Shown in pieces: positions 57,858 through 64,000 of a stretch of DNA of 64,000 bases. The notes beneath the pieces were generated by a model that was given only the letters and a program-made list of their open reading frames with translations, searched no databases and had not been told where the DNA came from. Where the stretch lies: NCBI GenBank assembly GCA_963932465.1, contig OZ010791.1:324713283-324777282 (forward strand), read 5' to 3'. Source of the stretch: Maratus speciosus (Eukaryota > Arthropoda > Arachnida > Araneae > Salticidae). The position numbers were made by a program, and so were the translations under genes. Positions within the stretch are counted from its first letter, which is position 1, and the number at the start of each line of letters is the position of its first letter.

Positions 57858-59840
57858 TGGAATTAGAATCATAAGCATTCCCATCATTGAACAGAACTAT
57901 GTTTTCTTTCCTTTTTCAGTGACAGTGTAGCTATTATCTTTAATTATGCAAACAGCATTGGTATATAAAAATAGGACACGCGGTTCCTGGCAGATTCTGT
58001 GGTATACTCGTACATTCATTAAATATTACTAATATCCGTTCCAAATTAGTTGCGACATTTAGGTCGAAACATTTTGTCCGAAATTAGTTCTTACATTTCA
58101 AGTGGTAGTCATAAATAACTTCCGATGCAGTTTAGTAGATCGACACCATTTTGTAAGGACTGTACCATCAGAATACCATAAAGATAATTTTCTTCCTAAA
58201 GAATTAACGATTCATTAGCTAGAAGGTAGTTTTATGCAATTACTGGTCGAAAAATCCTTACAAAATGGGGCGTGGCTTAAGAGCGTGCTAACCCTGGAAT
58301 TTTTAAACTAATTTGGTACTTCTTTAAGGAGAGGCGGAGAGAATGCTTGGTAAGTAAATGTTGTTGATTGAAAGCACAACACCCTGAAATCTCTAAAAAA
58401 TGTTCAAACAAATCATCAATATCAATAATCAGTACAAAAGTAATCAAATGAAGCAACAAATTTGGGAAAGAGGGAGTACTTGATATTTCGGAAACATAAG
58501 ATCTATGAAGAGTGAAATAACGTATTTATTAATATTTGTGTTTTTCTTTAAGTAACGCCAAACTTTTCTTGTGATAGCATATTATTCTCGCAGTACAAAA
58601 AGGAACCCAATGAAGAAAAAAGTTTTACCGTCAATGAATATGGAATAACAGATGATGCAAATATTAAACAGCTTGTGATCTGATAATATAACAAAATGCA
58701 TCATCTGGAAGTTTAATTTACCATCGAGAATACACCAAAATACATTCCTCGTGTCAAGCCGTGGCGCATTACGCAATCATAAATTACGTACTGTTACGCC
58801 TTATTTAATTGAAAACTTAGGAGTGCATACGTGCTAAATAATACACCCTATTTGACACTAATTGATTGGAAAGTGGGGGCGTCATCGTCATCAATGACAA
58901 GCCAAAGTTACCAGATGTCCATGCGTACCAAAATAAATTTTAATATAAATTTCTGAAACCGCAGACACCACAATAAATTAATTCGTCTTTTTTTTTTTTT
59001 TTTTTTTTTTTTTTTGGGGGGGGGGGGGGGGTTACATATTTTTAAATGTTGCATATTTAAAACGAAAGGCATTCTTTCAAACTACATTTTAGTAGACATT
59101 TTAATTTTATTTATATATAAAGGTTAACACAGTAATTTTACAATATTTAATTTAGTAAATTTATTATTTTATCTACTTTAATTCTGAATAAATATGTGAT
59201 CTTATAGCATTGAATATGCACGCTCTCTGGCGGTTACATAATCCAGTCAGAGGGTAGCTCTTTAAACCATGTAACATGAAACAGTTCCATTATTACCATC
59301 AGCCAAAAAATAATAAACAAATAAACAGACTGCATTTTTATAAACGTCCATTGGTTACAATTAACTAATTACTCAACAGTCAAAAAATTTTATATGAAAA
59401 AGTAGTATTGTTTAAAAAGTGTATTTTATTTTTAATTCATTGCAAGACAGTTTTATTAATATTACTTCCAGAATTTTTCTAAACTCTTTAGTAACTTTAA
59501 AACTTGCTAATGACGAACAAGTATAAATATAAATCGCATTACCATCTGAGACACTAGGTTTGTATGATTAAAAATATAGAAATATTTTCAGAAAATTTTA
59601 GTCTTTTCTGCCATAACACCTAGCATTAAACATATATATATTGAAAATTATTATTAAACTTTTACATAACTATTTTTTATTTCTTGGCAAATAAAGCAAT
59701 TAACATGCTTGAAGAATTGCAGTAAATGCTCAAATGTACCGCTGGCAGCGTCTAGCTAGTCTTTGCCCTTACCTTTTCGAAGATTCCAAGTGTTAAACGA
59801 ACATTTACAGCAATGACTGAAAATCTTGCAATGAGGTCCT
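57858..59840. other. AT-rich region, no gene seen
   Basis: Apart from the T/G homopolymer described separately, nothing is supported. The small frames have no recognisable relatives. Confidence 0.5.
58988..59031. repeat. T(28)G(16) homopolymer junction
   Basis: About 28 T residues run directly into about 16 G residues. Its exact length is likely unreliable in any assembly. Confidence 0.9.
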
Positions 59841-60130
59841 CATCAGAGTGAACTGGTGTCTCATATATGAGACATTTGGAACCTCTGAAAGGGTACGCCA
59901 ATCATTTACCAGACGCTGCGAGGTTTTATCGATGTTGGTGGTGACACATTTGAGCACTATCTGTAATTGCTATGTCCACAAAACGCTTGTTTTCATTTCC
60001 TTCGCATTTCTTGTTTTTCGCCAAAACTTTTCATTTCCAACCACACATTGTTATACCAAAATTACTTCTTTATGTGTACTGTGCCTTCCCTAACATTTTG
60101 GCCCATGAATTTCGGGACACCTTGTATATT
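59840..60130 (+). pseudogene. Mariner-like transposase C-terminus and 3' end
   Basis: RVRQSFTRRCE, followed after a one-base slip by FIDVGGDTFEHYL and a stop at 59962, matches the C-terminal end of mariner-like transposases. About 140 bases downstream AATTTCGGGACACCTTGTA is a plausible 3' terminal repeat: its complement resembles the GGGTGTCCC start at 6694. The 5' part is missing. Confidence 0.55.
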
Positions 60131-60924
60131 AAATTTCAAACCACTCGGCTGGGGTAGTTTTGCGCAGTTATATGTGGACAGACGGACAGACAGGCAGGAT
60201 GATCAGATGACGGTTGTTAGTCCTACGAATTAATATAATTACGAACGCACCTAAAAAATTGCATTTGATATGCAAGTCCTTTTATAATGGCAAAAATTTT
60301 AAAGTTTGAATTCTCCTTGAAAATTGATAGAAATTTAATGCAATTGCATTAAGTTTCCCCTTAAAATATAATTGAAAGTAATATACAAGCAGAATTTAAT
60401 TAATATTGTTTGTAGATTTTTATTAGCGGAAATGTTGTTAATTGTATTGCATTATATTAGTACCAGATCCAGTTATAAATTATTTTCTAAAAAAATAAAA
60501 AGAACCCATTCATTATTTATTGTTTTTTTTTAACTCTAGGGAAAAAAAAAAACACAACTTACATTACCCTAAAATGTCCTTTTACTTTAGCGATTCTATT
60601 TACTATTGTGTCGCTTCCTATTTAAGTGGAGTATAATTTGTCTTATTCCGTTTTCCAATTCTAAACTGAATGTAATTACTAGTAAATTTTTCTTGCTGAC
60701 ATTGTAAAACATTGACTTTATAGGAATTGTTTCCCTTGTTTCAACACAAGGAATTGGATTAAAAATAAAATAACAAACGTGTTATACGGGTCATTTAAAA
60801 GGGTTTTTAGATTTTCATTTATGGCTATTATTAAACGAATGTTTTAAAAACAAACAATTTAATAAATGTAATTAAATTTTCTAATGAATTTAAGAAAACT
60901 ATATTTTTGAGAATCTGAAACTGC

Positions 60925-60958
<34 letters not shown>

Positions 60959-61435
60959 AGATCAAATCAGATTTGGGAAAAAAAATCTTTATTTTTCACA
61001 TTTATGAATAAAAAAAAAAAATATTCCCTATATATTCCAGGTTTTAAACAGGTTATTTGTAGTCCTTGAAACTGGTCATAATTCTCTTAAAACATGTTTA
61101 GTATAATAAATAATGAGTAAGAAAAATAATGAAGAAATTTTTAAATAAATATTTAAGGGGAACGCGAAAGCTTTATCTCCGCCATGTTAAATTCACCAAC
61201 TTTGTGTACATTTTTCTAAGAAATGGTGACAGATAGAGGTCCAGATTTTTCGAGTAGTTAAAATAACATGATTTACGTATTTTAACAGACCATTTTCTTT
61301 CTAAGTGGAACTCAAAATTAATTATTAATTATTTATTGAAAGTCATTTTTAAATCAGCTTTTTGGTAAGATTTCACTGTCTAAAATAAATAATTCTCAAC
61401 AAATCATTAAATCCCTGTGTTATACAATATATCTA
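60131..61435. other. AT-rich region, no gene seen
   Basis: 60178-60200 has a GGACAGACGGACAGACAGGC block also seen, shorter, near 33712. This is common at 3' ends of some arthropod retroposons, but no such element could be delimited. Poly-T at about 60929-60955. Confidence 0.45.
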
Positions 61436-61700
61436 TTTATATAAAATCCAAGTCTCTGTGTGTCCCTCACGATTCCGGTAGGACCGCCTCATTGAAATGA
61501 GTAATTGTTAAAAAATACTAATGCAGGGTTACCACAGTAGAGCCAAATGTTAGCCAACTTTGTGACAGCTGGCTAATTTGGGCGAAATTCCCATTTAAAA
61601 CCATTAATCTTTCATAAAGGAGGTCTCCGAAGTTTAATTTAAACTCCGCTCTTTTAAGATATTTTTTCAAAATCTATGAGTAAGAATTTAAAGTACATCT
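61436..61700 (+). mobile_element. Helitron-like 5' end and X-related fragment
   Basis: TCTATTTATATAAAATCCAA followed by GTCTCTGTGTGTCC resembles animal Helitron starts. GCTGGCTAATTTGGGCGAAA, CCCATTTAAAACC and GGAGGTCTCC then resemble, loosely, the complement of the X head (GCTGACTAATTTCGCGAAAT). If right, X may itself be Helitron-derived. Confidence 0.35.
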
Positions 61701-61816
61701 TTACATCTTCCACCCGATGCTACTAATAAAATAACCGCCAATAGACGATGCTGTACTATGAGTGCTCATAACTGTGCGATTTTAATGTGCTTTAGGTACT
61801 TTTCCAGTATAGGTGC

Positions 61817-61953
61817 CTTGGCGAAAAAGGAAATTTGGCAACATATTTTCCTGAATCTATCCACTGTTTCATTTTATATACTCACGCATTTTTTTCGATA
61901 TTTATGCGATTTATTTAACATAAAAAAGCCGTTTCTCTAATTTTATACAGAAA
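61817..61953 (+). repeat. Direct repeat, first copy
   Basis: It contains TATGCGATTTATTTAACATA and ends TATACAGAAACA. The second copy, 63866-64000, has TATGCGATTTATTTAATATA and ends TATAAAGAAACA. The repeat continues to the window edge, so a tandem or long element with a unit of about 2.05 kb is likely. Confidence 0.75.
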
Positions 61954-62594
61954 CAGATATAATTTGTACATAAAAACATCAATAATATACATATAAAATA
62001 AACATATAAAACAAACAAACATGCTCATCAAGTTTGTTTTCATAGCTGTTTATATGATTTGACAACAAATTTCGATATTTTCCCGTTATACGAACACCAT
62101 GCCAAAAATGTATGCTAATGCGCCAATTATTTCAAAATGCTAAAAGATATTTGTAATTTTATGCTACCAGTTTAATATGAGTTTTATTTTATTGCTTTAT
62201 TTTATAACGCTTATTTGTTCACTTATTTTAAATATATATTTGTGATTTAATGAAATAGTTCGTAAAAGTCTGGAATTTTCAGATTTTATATTTTTTAAAT
62301 GCTTACTTTAGTATCGACATGTTTTTATTTTATTTTTCAAATGCTTCAATTCACGTGATTTTCATTTTGTGCCCACTATTACGCTTGGCGACAATGGTAT
62401 GCGTATAACGGAAAAGTACCCAAATCTTACTTTCTGATGCCCAAATTACTCCAAGCTTTAAAAAAAAAGACCGCCAAAGCCCCTACAGTGGAAAAGTACC
62501 AAACTGTCTATTATTTTGCGCTAGCTGTGTTATAGTTTGTACTATATGCAAGGGGGTTGAAGCGAAGAGTTTAAACATTAAATATTAAAGTTTC
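61954..62594. other. AT-rich spacer, no gene seen
   Basis: It lies between the direct repeat and the first MITE; nothing further is supported. Confidence 0.5.
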
Positions 62595-62772
62595 GGCACA
62601 GGTGTCATATACGTCCCATATTTGCGCGATTTTTTTCTGACGCCAATGCCATATACACAACGGGTACTTAACTGGTGCCAAAGTGTCGTTATTTTGCTTG
62701 ATATGGTAACCCGGATGTTGTTGTTTATGCTGTTGATGTTTTCGCCAAATTAGCGTATATGACAACTGTGCC
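62595..62772 (+). mobile_element. 8-bp-TSD MITE, copy 1
   Basis: Ends GGCACAGGTGTCATATA and TATATGACAACTGTGCC are inverted. AAAGTTTC flanks both sides (62587-62594, 62773-62780), a perfect 8-bp target duplication. The core GTGTCGTTATTTTGCTTGAT is shared with the other copies; about 30 bases near the right end are deleted. Confidence 0.9.
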
Positions 62773-62881
62773 AAAGTTTCTATAAAGCAGTATAAGACTA
62801 AAAAATTAAGAATAAAATAAATTCAAAATAAGACTAAAGAAGAAAGAAAAATCATGCGTTAAGCATAGAATATGAAACACT

Positions 62882-63092
62882 GGCACAGATGTCATATTCG
62901 CCCCATATTGGCGCGATTTTTTTCTGTCGCCAATATCATATAGGGAACAGGTACTTAACTTGCGCCAAAGTGTCGTTATTTTGCTTGATGTGGTAACCCG
63001 GATTATGTTGTTTATGCTGTTGATGTTTTCGCCAAATTGGCAACCAAAAAAAAAAAAACGCGCCAATATGGGGCGAATATGACATCTGTACC
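62882..63092 (+). mobile_element. 8-bp-TSD MITE, copy 2
   Basis: It starts GGCACAGATGTCATATTCGC and ends GCGAATATGACATCTGTACC; the inverted repeat extends about 40 bases, through CCCCATATTGGCGCG. GAAACACT lies on both sides (62874-62881, 63093-63100). There is no coding capacity. 8-bp duplications are typical of hAT and P-type transposases; which one mobilised it cannot be told from this copy. Confidence 0.92.
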
Positions 63093-63213
63093 GAAACACT
63101 TTCCAACACATCCTGAATGCTTTAACAAAACTTCGTTCTCTATAACTTCGTCGGGGGAAATAAGGTAAATAAGATAACTAAGTAAACATTTTAGAAGACG
63201 CATAAAAAATTTT

Positions 63214-63420
63214 GGAACAGATGTCATATTCGACCCATATTGGCGCGGTTTTTTTCTGTCGCCAATATCATATAGGCAACAGGTACTTAACTTGCGTCAA
63301 AGTGTCGTTATTTTGTTTGATGTGGTAACCCGGATTATGTTGTTTATGCTGTTGATGTTTTCGCCATATTGGCAACCGAAAAAAATCGCGCCAATATGGG
63401 GCGAATATGACATCTGTACC
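63214..63420 (+). mobile_element. 8-bp-TSD MITE, copy 3
   Basis: It starts GGAACAGATGTCATATTCGA and ends GCGAATATGACATCTGTACC. AAAATTTT lies on both sides (63206-63213, 63421-63428). It is nearly identical to copy 2 through the core and lies only 121 bases after it. Confidence 0.92.
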
Positions 63421-63428
63421 AAAATTTT

Positions 63429-63865
63429 AAAGATTGATCTCAGCAGTTACCGTTCATAGCTAATAGTATCGTTATTACATGCCGCTATTTAGCCAAAATT
63501 TAATTTAAACTACTCTTAAAACTACTGAAATCACATTTCCAGATATTATCATCCATAGACGGTTATGTATCCAATTCTTTGCGTGACCCTGTATATCATT
63601 TCATCTACATTTTACAAACATTTCTTAGTAAACTAAATGCAGTTCAGCGTAAAAATACATAACTCCTTTAAAAACCACCTTTAAGCAATTTACTCTCATA
63701 CTCAGTAACCCTTACGAATTCTTTTGTATAGCCCTGCATATGAACTGTAGCATTATACACACAGTATAGTATGCATAAATGTAGTGAAACATAAAAGCGC
63801 ATATCATAATTAAAAGTGCATTTCTAGCAATCATTGCTTATCTACAATACTTCGGAGAAAAGTTT
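63429..63865. other. AT-rich spacer, no gene seen
   Basis: GACCCTGTATATCA near 63586 and AGCCCTGCATATGA near 63730 recall Tc1/mariner tips but have no partners. Confidence 0.45.
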
Positions 63866-64000
63866 CTTGGCGATAAAGAAGTTTGCCAACGTATTTTCTG
63901 ACAACCTATTTACTGCTTCATACTCACAAGCAATTTTTTCCATATGTATGCGATTTATTTAATATAAAAAAAGCTATTTACCCATTCTTATAAAGAAACA
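63866..64000 (+). repeat. Direct repeat, second copy (cut by window edge)
   Basis: It matches 61817-61953 by eye at roughly 70-75 percent. Both start CTTGGCGA and share CTGCTTCAT/CTGTTTCAT and ACTCACRNGCA-like blocks. Confidence 0.75.

Noticed and set aside
59800..59860. Hammerhead ribozyme suggested by CTGATGAG on the minus strand
   Set aside because: No GAAA-containing strand follows a stem II at the right distance.

Overview
This window is AT-rich eukaryotic, almost certainly metazoan, intergenic DNA built from transposable-element (TE) relics. I found no host gene, rRNA or true tRNA gene. Only one long open reading frame looks functional: a Tc3-like transposase at 31109-32122. The mix of Tc1/mariner, pogo-like, Helitron and Penelope-like elements, 8-bp-TSD MITEs, a tRNA-derived SINE and foldback elements, with long AT microsatellites and homopolymers, suggests an arthropod, perhaps a chelicerate. 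That placement is an inference from element families and is not secure.

Layout. 1-187 is a palindrome. 345-3168 is an unclassified element (called X here) with ~320-bp internal tandem repeats. 4093-5184 and 28093-29209 are two inverted copies of a ~1.1-kb non-autonomous transposon. 6690-8600 is a mariner-like pseudogene. 9991-10343 is an LTR. 10686-11902 is a Tc1-like relic with TA target duplications. 12039-13607 is a Helitron carrying a nested MITE. 14724-23064 is an 8.3-kb element with ~380-bp terminal inverted repeats; it holds a broken protein gene and a complete nested non-autonomous Helitron (17517-20565). 23.9-27.7 kb holds Tc1-like and mariner debris. 30013-30357 is a palindromic MITE, followed by the intact Tc3-like element (30823-32348), which abuts another palindrome (32353-32743).

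35889-37145 (minus strand) is the 3' end of a Penelope-like retroelement with a GIY-YIG domain. 37380-37751 and 39187-39764 are palindromes, and 39786-42683 is a large inverted-repeat element. 43652-48195 is a pogo-like transposon relic in which the DNA-binding part of the transposase is present three times through a 1389-bp tandem duplication. 48.2-50.2 kb resembles Helitron sequence. 51726-53031 is a 1.3-kb foldback, 53365-54848 a Tc1-like relic, 55435-56270 a Helitron-related repeat, and 57605-57857 a tRNA-derived SINE with a 10-bp target duplication. The final 3 kb carries three MITEs with perfect 8-bp target duplications.

The genes do not form a pathway; the window records successive insertions. 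Insertion order can be read in several places: Helitron into the long-TIR element, X into the pogo-like element before its tandem duplication, MITE into Helitron. The best leads are the triplicated pogo-like element, the active-looking Tc3-like element with inverted/direct repeat ends, the 8-bp-TSD MITE family, and a mariner relic with an unusually long spacing between its last two catalytic aspartates. I found no non-transposon system. All alignments were made by eye, so boundaries of degenerate elements are approximate.
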